Assembly: GCA_902461815.1 (NCBI GenBank)
Contig: CABPZE010000006.1
Coordinates: 1-64,000, forward strand
Length of the DNA: 64,000 bases
Source of the DNA: CAG-390 sp003523225
GTDB lineage: Bacteria > Bacillota > Clostridia > Oscillospirales > CAG-272
Direction of reading: 5' to 3'
The position numbers and the translations under genes are program-made. The number at the start of each line of letters is the position of its first letter. Position 1 is the stretch's first letter. The notes below the pieces were generated by a model, which saw only the letters and a program-made list of their open reading frames with translations, was not told the origin of the DNA and did not search any database. This document shows positions 16,061 to 25,456 of the stretch, one piece after another.

Positions 16061-17303
16061 CACGACGGGAATCGAGGCGCTGTCGGTCACTGCGCTTAAC
16101 GAATATATAAAGACACTGCTTGATACCGACGATGTGCTTGCCGCCATTGCGGTGCGCGGAGAAATATCAAATTTCAAGAATCACTACCAGACCGGGCATT
16201 TTTATTTTACCCTTAAGGATGACGGTGGCTGTATTGCCGCCGTGATGTTCCGCTCATATGCCTCAAGGCTTGATTTTGTGCCGGAAAACGGTATGAAGGC
16301 GGTGCTGTTCGGGCATGTCTCATCATATGTGAAGAGCGGGCAGTATCAGATATACGTTACCGATATGATACCCGACGGAGCGGGGGCGCTTTATCTTCGG
16401 TTTGAACAGCTCAAATCACGTCTTGAGGCGGAGGGGCTGTTTGACGCTTCGAAAAAAAAGCCTATACCGAAATATCCCGAGCGCATAGGGATCGTTACCT
16501 CTCCCACCGGCGCGGCGATACAGGATATTCTCAATATTCTCGGCAGACGCTTCTCGTACGCCGGAGTAACGGTCTACCCCGCGCTCGTTCAGGGGGCGGG
16601 AGCCGCCGCGACGCTCTGCGCGGGTATTGAATATTTCAACTCTCTTGCCGACACCTCGCCAAATGAAGCGCCGGATGTGATAATCATAGGGCGCGGAGGC
16701 GGATCGATAGAGGATCTTTGGCAGTTCAACGACGAAGGACTGGCGCGGACGATAGCGGCATCTCGGATACCCGTGATAAGCGCCGTGGGGCATGAGACGG
16801 ATTTTACAATTGCCGATTTTGCGGCGGATCTGCGCGCGCCTACTCCGTCGGCGGCTGCGGAACAGGCTGTTCCCGATTCGGCGCGTCTGCTTGTGCAGCT
16901 TTCAAATGTCGAGGCGCGCTGCCGCGCACTGCTCTGCTCAAGGCTTGAGCGGGAACGCGCGCGCCTTGCCGCGGCTTCGTCCCGCCGTTCGCTGACCGAT
17001 CCCCTTTATCTGTTTGAAACACGCCGCACCGCGCTGCTTATGACGGAGGAGAGGCTTTCGTCTCTTTACTCCATGAAGCTGAAAAACGCGCGCGCGGAAT
17101 ATCTGGCAAAGGTCGCCTCGCTTGAGGCGATGAATCCGCTGGCAGTTCTTTCGCGCGGCTATGCGGCGGTGCGTTCGGACGACGGACGGCGGATGATCAC
17201 CGACGCCGCGGGACTTGAAAAAGGCGACAGGATACGGCTTTCCATGCGCGACGGAGATATAGCCGCAACCGTTGATGAGGTTTTGAGGAAGGATAATGGA
17301 TAA
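16053..17303 (+). CDS. xseA: Exodeoxyribonuclease VII large subunit
   Basis: Catalytic and DNA-binding subunit of exonuclease VII, which degrades single-stranded DNA. The protein is 416 residues from the ATG at 16053; the frame is open further upstream but that part lies inside the TsaD-like gene. An N-terminal OB-fold (VRGEISNFKNHYQTGHFYFTL) is followed by the catalytic region (PERIGIVTSPTGAAIQDIL, IIGRGGGSIEDLWQFN, SAVGHETDFTIADFAAD) and a coiled-coil C-terminus. It overlaps the previous stop by 8 nt and xseB by 8 nt, so all three are coupled. Confidence 0.95.
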   Translation: MNNTTGIEALSVTALNEYIKTLLDTDDVLAAIAVRGEISNFKNHYQTGHFYFTLKDDGGCIAAVMFRSYASRLDFVPENGMKAVLFGHVSSYVKSGQYQIYVTDMIPDGAGALYLRFEQLKSRLEAEGLFDASKKKPIPKYPERIGIVTSPTGAAIQDILNILGRRFSYAGVTVYPALVQGAGAAATLCAGIEYFNSLADTSPNEAPDVIIIGRGGGSIEDLWQFNDEGLARTIAASRIPVISAVGHETDFTIADFAADLRAPTPSAAAEQAVPDSARLLVQLSNVEARCRALLCSRLERERARLAAASSRRSLTDPLYLFETRRTALLMTEERLSSLYSMKLKNARAEYLAKVASLEAMNPLAVLSRGYAAVRSDDGRRMITDAAGLEKGDRIRLSMRDGDIAATVDEVLRKDNG

Positions 17304-17586
17304 CGAAAAAGTCACATCCGCCGTGACGGACGGCGACGAAAAAGAAAAAAAGTCTTCGGCTGCAAAGCCGCGGACGAAAAAGACGACCGCTCCTGAGGAG
17401 AGCATGACTTTTGAGGCGGCAATGACTCGGCTTGAAGCGGTGGTCAAGGCTCTCGAGGACGGCAAGACCTCCCTTGAGGAGTCAATGAAGCTCTACGAGG
17501 AGGGCGTGGCGCTGGTGCGCTTGTGCTCAACGCGGCTTGAGGACGCCGAGCGCAAGGTGAAGATACTCACCGAAAGCCACAACTGA
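17296..17586 (+). CDS. xseB: Exodeoxyribonuclease VII small subunit
   Basis: A 96-residue helical partner of XseA. A Lys/Ser/Thr-rich N-terminal extension of about 35 residues precedes the family core: TFEAAMTRLEAVVKALEDGKT, then LEESMKLYEEGVALVRLC and a final coiled-coil stretch. The core matches the usual XseB of about 70-80 residues; only the charged N-terminal tail is extra. The start overlaps the end of xseA. Confidence 0.93.
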   Translation: MDNEKVTSAVTDGDEKEKKSSAAKPRTKKTTAPEESMTFEAAMTRLEAVVKALEDGKTSLEESMKLYEEGVALVRLCSTRLEDAERKVKILTESHN

Positions 17587-17607
17587 AAAATAATTTCACC
17601 TGAAGGT

Positions 17608-18516
17608 ATGGTCGGTTCAATGTCAAACGGAACGATAAATATAAATATAGAAGCGGTGCTCTGCGCGTCGGCGGAAAAGGTCGCGTCGGCGCTGAGAAGG
17701 TGCTATCCCGCAGATGCCGAAAAGGACACGCTTTATAGCGCCGAGCTTTACAGCCTTATGGCGGGTGGAAAGAGGATACGCCCCTTTCTTACGCTTGAAT
17801 TCTGCCGTTTGTTCGGCGGCAGTGAGGAGGCGGCAATGCCTTTCGCCTGCGCGGTCGAAATGATGCACACCTTTTCTCTGATACATGACGATCTGCCGTG
17901 CATGGATAATGACGACCTGCGCCGCGGCAGACCTACAAACCACAAGATGTTCGGCGAGGCAACGGCGTTACTTGCCGGGGATTCTCTGGAGCTGAGGGCG
18001 GTGAAAACAGCACTGCTTAACGTTCAGGTAAGTCCTTTGGACTCCCGCCGGGCGGCGACGGTTCTGGCAGACTGTGCCGGAAAAATGATAGAGGGACAGG
18101 TAATGGATATGGCAGCTGAGCGGGAAGCCATATCAATGGAGCAGTTATTAACACTTCAATCCAAAAAGACCGGCGCGCTGATGGAGGTCAGTGCCGCAAT
18201 GGGCTGCATTGCGGCGGGAATTGAGGATGACGCTCCCGAAATGAATGACGCTGTGCTGTACGCCGGACGGATAGGTCTTGCGTTTCAGATAATAGACGAT
18301 ATTCTTGACGCGCAGTCAACCGCCGAGGAGCTTGGAAAGTCTGTCGGCTCCGATGCACGGGACGGAAAAACGACCTTCTTAAGCTTCATGAGCGCCGATG
18401 AGGCGCGCAGCTACGCGCGTCGCGTTACCGATGCGGCTATTGACGCTGTTGCGGGATATCATGGGAGCGAAACTCTTGTGGCGCTTGCCGAGTGGCTGCT
18501 TACGCGGCGCAAATGA
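17608..18516 (+). CDS. ispA: Polyprenyl (farnesyl/geranyl) diphosphate synthase
   Basis: Chain elongation of isoprenyl diphosphates from IPP and DMAPP. The 302-residue protein has the first aspartate-rich motif DDLPCMD at about residues 94-100 followed by RRGRPT, the GGKRIRP substrate loop at about 53-59, and the second motif IIDDILD near 226. The first motif has four residues between its aspartates, DDxxxxD, the type typical of short-chain bacterial enzymes. The start is either 17608 or the ATG four codons later; GAAGG lies very close to the first. Position after xseB is the usual one, but the dxs gene often found next is missing. Confidence 0.93.
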   Translation: MVGSMSNGTININIEAVLCASAEKVASALRRCYPADAEKDTLYSAELYSLMAGGKRIRPFLTLEFCRLFGGSEEAAMPFACAVEMMHTFSLIHDDLPCMDNDDLRRGRPTNHKMFGEATALLAGDSLELRAVKTALLNVQVSPLDSRRAATVLADCAGKMIEGQVMDMAAEREAISMEQLLTLQSKKTGALMEVSAAMGCIAAGIEDDAPEMNDAVLYAGRIGLAFQIIDDILDAQSTAEELGKSVGSDARDGKTTFLSFMSADEARSYARRVTDAAIDAVAGYHGSETLVALAEWLLTRRK

Positions 18517-18519
18517 TCT

Positions 18520-19266
18520 ATGAGAGCTGATCTGTTTCTTTTTACACACGGCCTTGCCCCAAGCCGGGAGATCGCCAAAAAGCTCATCTGCGGAGGTTGC
18601 GTGAGGCTTTCGGGAGTATCGGTCAGAAAACCGTCGGAGGATATACCTGACGGAACTGACCTTGGAATGTTTGAAATCCTTGCTTCCGAGGCGACGCGTT
18701 ATGTCAGCCGCGGCGGGCTGAAGCTCGAAGCGGCGCTTGACTACTTCGGTATATCGGTCGCGGGAGTGAGAGCGCTTGACATAGGAGCGTCAACGGGCGG
18801 CTTTACCGATTGTCTGCTCAGTCGCGGAGCTTCATTCGTGACAGCAGTGGATTCGGGGCACGGACAGCTTGCGCCGCGCCTTGCCGCGGATGCACGCGTG
18901 CTTTCCCTTGAAGGTGTGAATGCGCGTGTGCTTACGGCAGAGCTGGTCGGGAGCGGGTTTGACATTGCTGTAATGGATGTGTCGTTTATCTCCCAGACAT
19001 ATATTCTGCCAAATATTCCACCGTTGCTTGCCGCTGGGGGCATACTTGTCAGCCTTATCAAGCCTCAGTTTGAGGTGGGCAGGGAGAACATTGGCAAGGG
19101 CGGTATAGTCCGCTCCGACGCGGCGCGCAGGCAGGCAGTTGAGAACGTTTGTGCGGCGGCTGAGGCGGCAGGCTTTGAACGTATAGGGGTCATGACCTCG
19201 CCGATCGAGGGCGGGGACGGAAATATAGAATATCTGGGGTATTTCCGGCGTGCCGCAAACAGGTAA
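18520..19266 (+). CDS. tlyA: TlyA-family rRNA 2'-O-methyltransferase
   Basis: Predicted to methylate ribose of cytidine in ribosomal RNA; some relatives also have hemolysin-like activity. The 248-residue protein has an N-terminal S4 RNA-binding domain (ADLFLFTHGLAPSREIAKKL) and a Rossmann methyltransferase domain. SAM loop residues LDIGASTGGFTD are near 86-97, followed by VMDVSFIS and IKPQFEVG. YVSRGGLKLEAAL links the domains as in TlyA/RrmJ-like proteins. It starts 3 nt after the ispA stop. Confidence 0.93.
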   Translation: MRADLFLFTHGLAPSREIAKKLICGGCVRLSGVSVRKPSEDIPDGTDLGMFEILASEATRYVSRGGLKLEAALDYFGISVAGVRALDIGASTGGFTDCLLSRGASFVTAVDSGHGQLAPRLAADARVLSLEGVNARVLTAELVGSGFDIAVMDVSFISQTYILPNIPPLLAAGGILVSLIKPQFEVGRENIGKGGIVRSDAARRQAVENVCAAAEAAGFERIGVMTSPIEGGDGNIEYLGYFRRAANR

Positions 19267-19299
19267 GATCGTCACATATTTTTTGATTCGGAGTTTTAT

Positions 19300-20187
19300 A
19301 TGCAGTTTTCAAGGGTTGCAATACTGACAAATTTCAATATACCCGACAAGGCTGAGGCGGCGCGTGAGGCGGCGCGTGTGTTTGCCGCGCACGGAGCGTC
19401 GCTTTTGCTTGATCTGTCTGTGCGCGGGCGCTCAGGCTTTGAGGCGGCGGGACTTCCGGTGCGCTATATGCCGGCTCATTCGCTGTACGAAAGTGCAGAG
19501 CTTGTGGTGGTCGTCGGCGGAGACGGAACGGTGCTTGAGGCGGCAAGGCGAAGCGCCTCACGGGGCATTCCGGTGCTTGGCATCAACAAAGGCAGGCTCG
19601 GATTCCTGTGCGAGCTGGAGCTTGACGAGCTTTCACTCATCGACCGTCTTTACGACGGAAAATATTCCGTCGAGCGCCATTCGATGCTCAACGTGGAGGT
19701 GTTTGCGCGGACTGACGGAGGCGAGCGCCGGAGGCTTTATATTGCGCGCGCGCTGAACGACGCGGTCGTATCGAACGGCTCGGTCGCGCGTATAGTTGAC
19801 ATTGAACTGAGAGAGAGCGGAAAAACGGTGGCTGTATACCGTGCCGACGGCATCATTGCCGCAACTCCCACCGGCTCGACGGCGTATTCGCTGTCTGCGG
19901 GAGGTCCGGTGCTTGACCCCAGGCTCGGAGGCATCTGCGTAACGCCAATCTGCGCGCATTCCGTAAATGCAAGACCAATTGTTTTTCCCGACAGCGCGCG
20001 TATAGAGATAGTAAACATATGCCAGCGCGAGCCGTCGCTGTTCCTTACGGTCGACGGCAGGGTGAACATAAAGCTCGGCAAGGGGGAAGCGGTAAGGGTA
20101 ACGCGCTCCGACAAGTCTGCGGGTATCGTCAGACTTAAGGAGGACTCATTTTACAGCACCTTTCACCGCAAGATGAGCGGTATATGA
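19300..20187 (+). CDS. nadK: NAD kinase
   Basis: Phosphorylates NAD to NADP in the cytoplasm. The 295-residue protein carries the family GGDGT at residues 73-77, LGINKGRLGFL shortly after, the RADGIIAATPTGSTAYSLSAGGP block and PICAHSVNARP. Length is normal for Firmicute NadK (about 265-300). It follows tlyA by 33 nt and precedes argR, the order common in clostridia. Confidence 0.95.
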   Translation: MQFSRVAILTNFNIPDKAEAAREAARVFAAHGASLLLDLSVRGRSGFEAAGLPVRYMPAHSLYESAELVVVVGGDGTVLEAARRSASRGIPVLGINKGRLGFLCELELDELSLIDRLYDGKYSVERHSMLNVEVFARTDGGERRRLYIARALNDAVVSNGSVARIVDIELRESGKTVAVYRADGIIAATPTGSTAYSLSAGGPVLDPRLGGICVTPICAHSVNARPIVFPDSARIEIVNICQREPSLFLTVDGRVNIKLGKGEAVRVTRSDKSAGIVRLKEDSFYSTFHRKMSGI

Positions 20188-20293
20188 TAGAGGAAAACAA
20201 TTTTGTGCATATTTGTGGAATAAAGCGTAAAGGATACGATTTTTCACGTCAGGGCGGCGCACGCCGCAATGCAAGGAAAGGTAAGGTGAGCTG

Positions 20294-20749
20294 ATGAAAA
20301 GCGGACGGCAGGAAAAAATAATCAGTCTGGTGGAGCGATGCGAGATCGAAACGCAGGAGGAGCTTATAGGGCTGCTTGAGAGGGAGGGCTACCGGGTAAC
20401 GCAGGCAACGGTGTCGCGCGATATCAAGGAGCTGAAGCTTTCAAAGGTCCCTACCGGGCGGGGAACATATAAGTATACTCTGCCGAAGCATGACGACGGC
20501 TCGGGGAGCCTTAAATTCAATTCCGCGTTGATAGAGTCGATAAAAAAGGTGGATTATTCCGGCAATATCATTGTGCTTTCCACCTATCCCGGTCTTGCCA
20601 ACGCAGTGGCGGCGGGGCTTGACGCCATCGAGACAAACGAGATACTCGGCAGCGTCGCGGGAGATGACACTATTTTTATTGTTACACGCGGGCTTGAATC
20701 CTCAAAATCGCTCAGCGAAAGAATTAAGATACTGCTTAAGACCGTGTAA
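20294..20749 (+). CDS. argR: Arginine repressor ArgR/AhrC
   Basis: A hexameric arginine-responsive regulator of arginine metabolism. The 151-residue protein has an N-terminal winged helix (QEELIGLLEREGYRVTQATVSRDIKEL) and a C-terminal oligomerisation/arginine-binding domain with AVAAGLDAIETNEILGSVAGDDTIFIV. The ATG at 20294 follows AAGGTGAG. About 105 nt of noncoding sequence separates it from nadK; I could not identify a convincing ARG box there. argR next to recN is a widespread Firmicute arrangement. Confidence 0.95.
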   Translation: MKSGRQEKIISLVERCEIETQEELIGLLEREGYRVTQATVSRDIKELKLSKVPTGRGTYKYTLPKHDDGSGSLKFNSALIESIKKVDYSGNIIVLSTYPGLANAVAAGLDAIETNEILGSVAGDDTIFIVTRGLESSKSLSERIKILLKTV

Positions 20750-20800
20750 GCGCCTGAGTATCTTTTGTCTTGATTTTTGGTCTGAAAGGAGGGCGGAGGA

Positions 20801-22480
20801 TTGTTAAGAGCGCTTCATATTGAAAATATCGCCGTTATCCGCACGCTTGACCTTGAAGCCGGCGGCGGCTTTACTGCGATGACGGGCGAGACCGGAGCCG
20901 GTAAGTCGATAGTTATCGACAGTATAAATTTTCTGCTCTGCAACCGCACGGGGCGTGAGCTTATCCGCACCGGGCAGAGCCGCGCGGTCGTGTCTGCGGT
21001 ATTTGACGGGCTGGAGGGCAGGATCGCCGGAGAGCTTGCGGAGTCCGGTATCACCTGCGAGAACGGTGAGCTTTGCCTTGAACGCACGCTTACATCTGAC
21101 GGGCGTTCCGCTTGCCGTATTGACGGCAGAAGCGTGACGCAGGCGGTGTTGCGACGTGCCGGAAGGCTGCTTGTGTCCATCCACGGGCAGAATGAAAATC
21201 AGCAGCTTACAGATGCGTCGGCACAGCTTGCAATGCTTGACGAGGCGGCGCACACCGGAGAGCTCCTGCAAAGCTACGGCAGGATATATTCTGAGCTGTC
21301 TGATGTAAGGACTAAAATGCGCGAGCTTTGCCGCGGCGAAAAGGAACAGAATCAGCTTCGTGATATGCTTGAATATCAGATAAAGGATATTTCCGCGCTG
21401 AAGCTGAAGGCAGGCGAGGAGGAAAAGCTGGCGGCTGAGAAAAAGCGTCTTTCAAGCCTTGAAAGAATAAAAAAGCAGTCTGAGATTGCGTTGCGCGCCA
21501 TTTATTCAAATGAAAAGGGACTGACCGCATCATATCTGGTTTCGCGCGCCGCCGAGGCGCTTGAAAAGATCGCGGACGTCTATCCCGAATACCGCAGCTT
21601 TGCGGAGCGGCTTGCATCATGCAGGTATGAGATAGACGATATTGCCGCCGAGGTTTACTCCCACAACGAAAATAATGACGACGGCGATCCTACCGCAAAG
21701 ATCGACGCAATTGAATCGCGGCTTGAGGCAATTTCAAGGCTCAAGCGCAAATACGGTTCAACGGTGGAGGAAATACTGCGTTTCCGCGAGGATGCGGAAA
21801 AACGGCTTGCCGCGCTTGAGTCGGGTGACGAGGCGCTTGAGAGGCTGAAAAAGCGGGAAGCGGAGCTTTCGGCTTCACTTCAGGAAGCCGGAGAGGCGAT
21901 AAGCGAGCTCAGGATCGCGGCGGCGGCTGGAATAGAAGACCGTGTCGCCGAGTCGCTTGCCTTTCTTGATATGCCGAAGGTTCGTTTCCGCATTTCAGTC
22001 ATACCTGCGGATGAGCCTACCCCGCGCGGACTTGACCGGGTGGAATTTCAGATAGCCACCAACCCCGGCGAGCCGCTTGCGTCGCTTTCAAAAATTGCAT
22101 CCGGCGGCGAGCTGTCAAGGATAATGCTTTCGATCAAGAGCGTGCTGTCAGGACTTGACGGCGTGCCGACGCTGATATATGACGAGGTGGACGCCGGGAT
22201 ATCCGGAAAGACCTCACGCAAGGTGGGCATCAAGCTCAAGGCTGCCTCGCGCGGCGCTCAGATATTCTGTGTAACGCATTCGGCTCAGATAGCCTCGCTT
22301 GCCGATACACATCTGCTTATCTCAAAGCAGGAACGCGACGGAAGAAGCGAGTCCACCGTAATCTGTCTTGACGAGGCTGGCAGGATAGAGGAAACCGCAA
22401 GGATACTTGGCGGTATCAACGTGACCGACGCACAGCGGCTTGCGGCAAAGGAGCTTATCGCCGAGGGGCGCGGGCTTTAA
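20801..22480 (+). CDS. recN: DNA repair protein RecN
   Basis: An SMC-like ATPase acting early in double-strand break repair. The 559-residue protein has Walker A GETGAGKS at residues 29-36, a long coiled coil around 150-370, the ABC signature SGGELSRIMLSIKSVL near 430 and Walker B TLIYDEVDAGISGKT. The TTG start at 20801 lies 7 nt after a perfect AAAGGAGG. It is the last large gene of the nusB run. Confidence 0.96.
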   Translation: MLRALHIENIAVIRTLDLEAGGGFTAMTGETGAGKSIVIDSINFLLCNRTGRELIRTGQSRAVVSAVFDGLEGRIAGELAESGITCENGELCLERTLTSDGRSACRIDGRSVTQAVLRRAGRLLVSIHGQNENQQLTDASAQLAMLDEAAHTGELLQSYGRIYSELSDVRTKMRELCRGEKEQNQLRDMLEYQIKDISALKLKAGEEEKLAAEKKRLSSLERIKKQSEIALRAIYSNEKGLTASYLVSRAAEALEKIADVYPEYRSFAERLASCRYEIDDIAAEVYSHNENNDDGDPTAKIDAIESRLEAISRLKRKYGSTVEEILRFREDAEKRLAALESGDEALERLKKREAELSASLQEAGEAISELRIAAAAGIEDRVAESLAFLDMPKVRFRISVIPADEPTPRGLDRVEFQIATNPGEPLASLSKIASGGELSRIMLSIKSVLSGLDGVPTLIYDEVDAGISGKTSRKVGIKLKAASRGAQIFCVTHSAQIASLADTHLLISKQERDGRSESTVICLDEAGRIEETARILGGINVTDAQRLAAKELIAEGRGL

Positions 22481-22512
22481 GCTGACCTGCGTCGGGTTTA
22501 TAAAAGAAAGGT

Positions 22513-22701
22513 ATGGTAAATATTATGAGAGCTTTTGCGTCAATGCTTTTTGCATATATTCAGGCTTTATTCGCCTCTCCTGCTACCGGGGACGAGAGCA
22601 AGCCGTGGCTTTGGGCTGTTATAGCCGGAGTTGCGTTGGTTCTGGTGGTCGTCCTGCTGATACTCGGTAAAAAAGGCGGGGACGGCGGCGAAGGCAAATA
22701 A
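22513..22701 (+). CDS. Small single-pass membrane protein
   Basis: A peptide of up to 62 residues. The N-terminus (MRAFASMLFAYIQALFASPA) is amphipathic and signal-like, then DESKPW leads to one strong membrane segment (about 33-52) and a Lys/Gly tail. Two starts are possible, 22513 and the ATG at 22525; an AGAAAGG lies before both. I do not recognise the family. Its location between recN and a weak hairpin suggests it is the last gene of that operon. Confidence 0.5.
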   Translation: MVNIMRAFASMLFAYIQALFASPATGDESKPWLWAVIAGVALVLVVVLLILGKKGGDGGEGK

Positions 22702-22713
22702 GCGTTCTGCAAC

Positions 22714-22739
22714 TTGCTGACGGCAGCAAATTGATTTTA
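22714..22739 (+). terminator. Weak terminator closing the recN run
   Basis: A 6-bp TTGCTG/CAGCAA stem with a 4-nt loop is followed by ATTGATTTT. The stem is short, so efficiency is doubtful. Confidence 0.4.
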
Positions 22740-22897
22740 GAACCTATGTGCAACAAAAGGCATGGTGACAGCGTGAAAATAAAGCATATCTAAAATTGAA
22801 GTGCAGCTGTTTCACGCCCGGAATGCTCTCAAAACGGGTCCAGATCCATTTTGATTTGCTTTGCCAATACGAGCTATTTTAATTAAAATTTATTTGA

Positions 22898-22912
22898 GCC
22901 GCCTGTGGCGGC
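22898..22912 (+). promoter_or_regulatory. GCCGCC/GGCGGC hairpin before argS
   Basis: A 6-bp GC stem with a 3-nt loop sits directly upstream of the argS ribosome site. The same stem sequence is found before the P-loop gene at 40346-40360. Confidence 0.4.
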
Positions 22913-22924
22913 ATGGAGATTTTT

Positions 22925-24661
22925 ATGACAAAAGTAAAAAAAGAGATCGCTGAGGCGATCAGCAGTAAGATCAATGAAATTATGACCGGAGCGGCTCCGG
23001 GTACGCTGCCCTCAGCCGACGAGCTGGCGGCGATGCTTGAGTATCCGCCGGATACGTCCATGGGGGATCTGGCGTTGCCCTGCTTTAAGCTGAGCCGCGT
23101 TCTGCGCCGCGCTCCGGCTCAGATATCCGATGCGCTTGCCGAGGGCTTTTCCTCTCCGGCAGTGGAGTCGGTGTCCTCGGTGAAAGGGTATCTCAATTTC
23201 CGCATAAGCGACGGGTATCTTGCGGATTCGGTAATATCCGAGGTGCTTGAAAAGGGCGATCGCTACGGAGCGCCCGACATGGGAGCAGGGAAGACCGTGG
23301 TTCTTGACTATTCTTCCCCGAATATTGCAAAGCCCTTTCATATCGGGCATCTCGGAACCACCATTATCGGTCATTCGCTCAAGAAGCTGCACGAGTTTGC
23401 GGGTTATAAGTGCGTCGGAGTAAACCACCTCGGCGACTGGGGCACGCAGTTCGGCAAGCTGATCGTAGCGTACCGCAGGTGGGGCAACCGCGAGGAGGTC
23501 GAGCAGGGCGGGATAGACAAGCTCGTCGAGCTTTATGTCCGTTTCCACAAGGAGGCAGAGGCTGACCCGTCGCTTGAGGACGAGGCAAGGCAGGAGTTCC
23601 ATAAGCTCGAATGCGGCGACCCGGATAACATTGAGATCTGGAAGTGGTTCATTCAGCTCAGCCTTGACGAGTATTCCAAGACATACCGCCAGCTTGATAT
23701 TGAATTTGACTCCTATAAGGGCGAGAGCTTTTATTACGATAAGGTGCCCGCCGTGGTTGAAAAGCTGCGCGAAAAGGGACTGCTTAAAATAGACGACGGA
23801 GCGTCTATCGTCGATCTTGACGAGTACGGTATGCCGCCCTGCCTGATTCTTAAAAAGGACGGCTCCTCCATCTATCCGGCGCGGGATATCGCCGCTGCCG
23901 TGTACCGTTATGACACATATGCCTTTGACAAGTGCATATATGTCACCTCCTCAGCGCAGTCACTGCATTTTGCACAGTGGTTCAAGGTGGTCGAGCTTAT
24001 GGGATATCCCTGGTATGACAGGCTGGTTCATGTTCCGTACGGGACTGTCAGCATAAACGGTGAAAAGCTCGCAACAAGAACGGGAAATGTCATTCTGCTT
24101 AAAGACCTGCTTTCAATGGCAATAGACAAGGTGCGCGACATAACGCGGGAGAAAAATCCCGATATGAAGCCTGAGGAGCTTGAGGAGATATCGGAGAATG
24201 TGGGCGTCGGCGCGGTAGTGTTCTACTATCTGTCGGGCAGCCGCATAAAGGATATAAACTTCATGCTTGAGGATGCGCTCTCATACGACGGCAACACCGG
24301 TCCTTATGTGCAGTACACCTACGCGCGTATTTCGTCTCTGCTTGCCCGCGCCGGTGAAAGTGCCGGTGTGCCGGAGGGCGGATATTCGCTCGGCACTCCG
24401 GAGGAGCATGAGCTTCTCAAGCTGCTTGCGGTATTCCCTGACCGGGTGCTTGCGGCTCTGCGCGACTATGAGCCGTCCGTCATTACGCGCTATATAATCG
24501 ACATTACCGCCTCCTACAACCGTTTCTATCATAACTGCAAGATACTGAACGCGGAGGACGCCGGAGTACGCGCCTCCCGGCTTGCACTGTCTGCGGCTGT
24601 CAGAACGGTACTCGGGACTGCGCTCGGGCTTATCTGCATGAAAAAGACAGATAAAATATGA
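22925..24661 (+). CDS. argS: Arginyl-tRNA synthetase
   Basis: Charges tRNA-Arg with arginine. The 578-residue class I synthetase has an N-terminal tRNA-recognition domain, the HIGH motif in KPFHIGHLGTTIIGHSL, LGDWGTQFGKL, and a KMSKS-equivalent GEKLATRTGN, as usual in ArgRS enzymes with a divergent motif. The C-terminal anticodon-binding DALR domain (LLARAGE through the end) is complete. The ATG at 22925 is preferred because GGAG falls 6 nt before it and overlaps the earlier in-frame ATG at 22913. yebC follows after 42 nt. Confidence 0.96.
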   Translation: MTKVKKEIAEAISSKINEIMTGAAPGTLPSADELAAMLEYPPDTSMGDLALPCFKLSRVLRRAPAQISDALAEGFSSPAVESVSSVKGYLNFRISDGYLADSVISEVLEKGDRYGAPDMGAGKTVVLDYSSPNIAKPFHIGHLGTTIIGHSLKKLHEFAGYKCVGVNHLGDWGTQFGKLIVAYRRWGNREEVEQGGIDKLVELYVRFHKEAEADPSLEDEARQEFHKLECGDPDNIEIWKWFIQLSLDEYSKTYRQLDIEFDSYKGESFYYDKVPAVVEKLREKGLLKIDDGASIVDLDEYGMPPCLILKKDGSSIYPARDIAAAVYRYDTYAFDKCIYVTSSAQSLHFAQWFKVVELMGYPWYDRLVHVPYGTVSINGEKLATRTGNVILLKDLLSMAIDKVRDITREKNPDMKPEELEEISENVGVGAVVFYYLSGSRIKDINFMLEDALSYDGNTGPYVQYTYARISSLLARAGESAGVPEGGYSLGTPEEHELLKLLAVFPDRVLAALRDYEPSVITRYIIDITASYNRFYHNCKILNAEDAGVRASRLALSAAVRTVLGTALGLICMKKTDKI

Positions 24662-24703
24662 TCTTAAAAACAAATTTAACTTAACAAAGTGAGGAAATAA
24701 ACC

Positions 24704-25441
24704 ATGTCCGGACATAGCAAATGGAGCAACATCAAGCACAAGAAGGAAAAGACTGACGCGCAGAAGGCGAAGGTCTTCACCAAGATCGGCAAGGAGATCA
24801 CGATTGCCGTCAAGGAAGGCGGCGGCGATCCCGCATCCAACTCAAAGCTGCGTGACCTTATCCAGAAGGCAAAGGCAAACAACGTGCCTAACGACAACAT
24901 CGACCGCACCATAAAAAAGGCGCTCGGCTCTGCGGACGTTGCCTACGAGGAGATAACCTATGAGGGCTACGGTCCCTCCGGTGTTGCGGTAATAGTTGAG
25001 ACTACCACCGATAACCGCAACCGCACTGCGGGAAATATCCGCGCTTACTTTTCAAAATATCACGGTAACCTCGGTCAGAGCGGCTGCGTCGGATTTATGT
25101 TCGACGAAAAGGGCGTTATCGTCATTACCGATGAGTACGGCGAGATCGATGAGGACAAGCTGATGGAGACGGCTCTTGAGGCAGGTGCGACCGATTTTAA
25201 GTCGGACGAGGGCGTGTTTGAGATCTATACTGAGCCTGACGATGTTTACGATATCTCCGATGCCATCAAGGCGGCGGGATATGAGGTAGAGTCCGCCGAC
25301 AAAGAAAAAGTACCGCAGACCACCGTTGACCTTGACAGCGAGGACGACCGCAAGTTCATGGGTCTGCTTATCGAGCGGCTTGAGGATGACGACGATGTAA
25401 TGAACGTTTACCATAACTGGGGGAACTGCGGCGAGGAATGA
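24704..25441 (+). CDS. YebC/PmpR-family protein
   Basis: A 245-residue member of the YebC family, described in different bacteria as DNA-binding regulators or as translation factors that relieve ribosome stalling at proline runs. The N-terminus GHSKWSNIKHKKEKTDAQKAK is diagnostic, followed by GGGDPASNSKLRDLIQKAKA and EITYEGYGPSGVAVIVE. The acidic C-terminal domain is intact. GTGAGGAAATA precedes the ATG. It starts a short distance after argS, and the flippase follows after 15 nt. Confidence 0.94.
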   Translation: MSGHSKWSNIKHKKEKTDAQKAKVFTKIGKEITIAVKEGGGDPASNSKLRDLIQKAKANNVPNDNIDRTIKKALGSADVAYEEITYEGYGPSGVAVIVETTTDNRNRTAGNIRAYFSKYHGNLGQSGCVGFMFDEKGVIVITDEYGEIDEDKLMETALEAGATDFKSDEGVFEIYTEPDDVYDISDAIKAAGYEVESADKEKVPQTTVDLDSEDDRKFMGLLIERLEDDDDVMNVYHNWGNCGEE

Positions 25442-25456
25442 GCTGCGCCGTAAGAT

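Noticed and set aside
14816..16177. A 453-residue open frame on the minus strand
   Set aside because: It lies antisense to nusB, the TsaD-like gene and xseA, which are well supported. It has no domain or ribosome site and reflects GC-rich codon bias.
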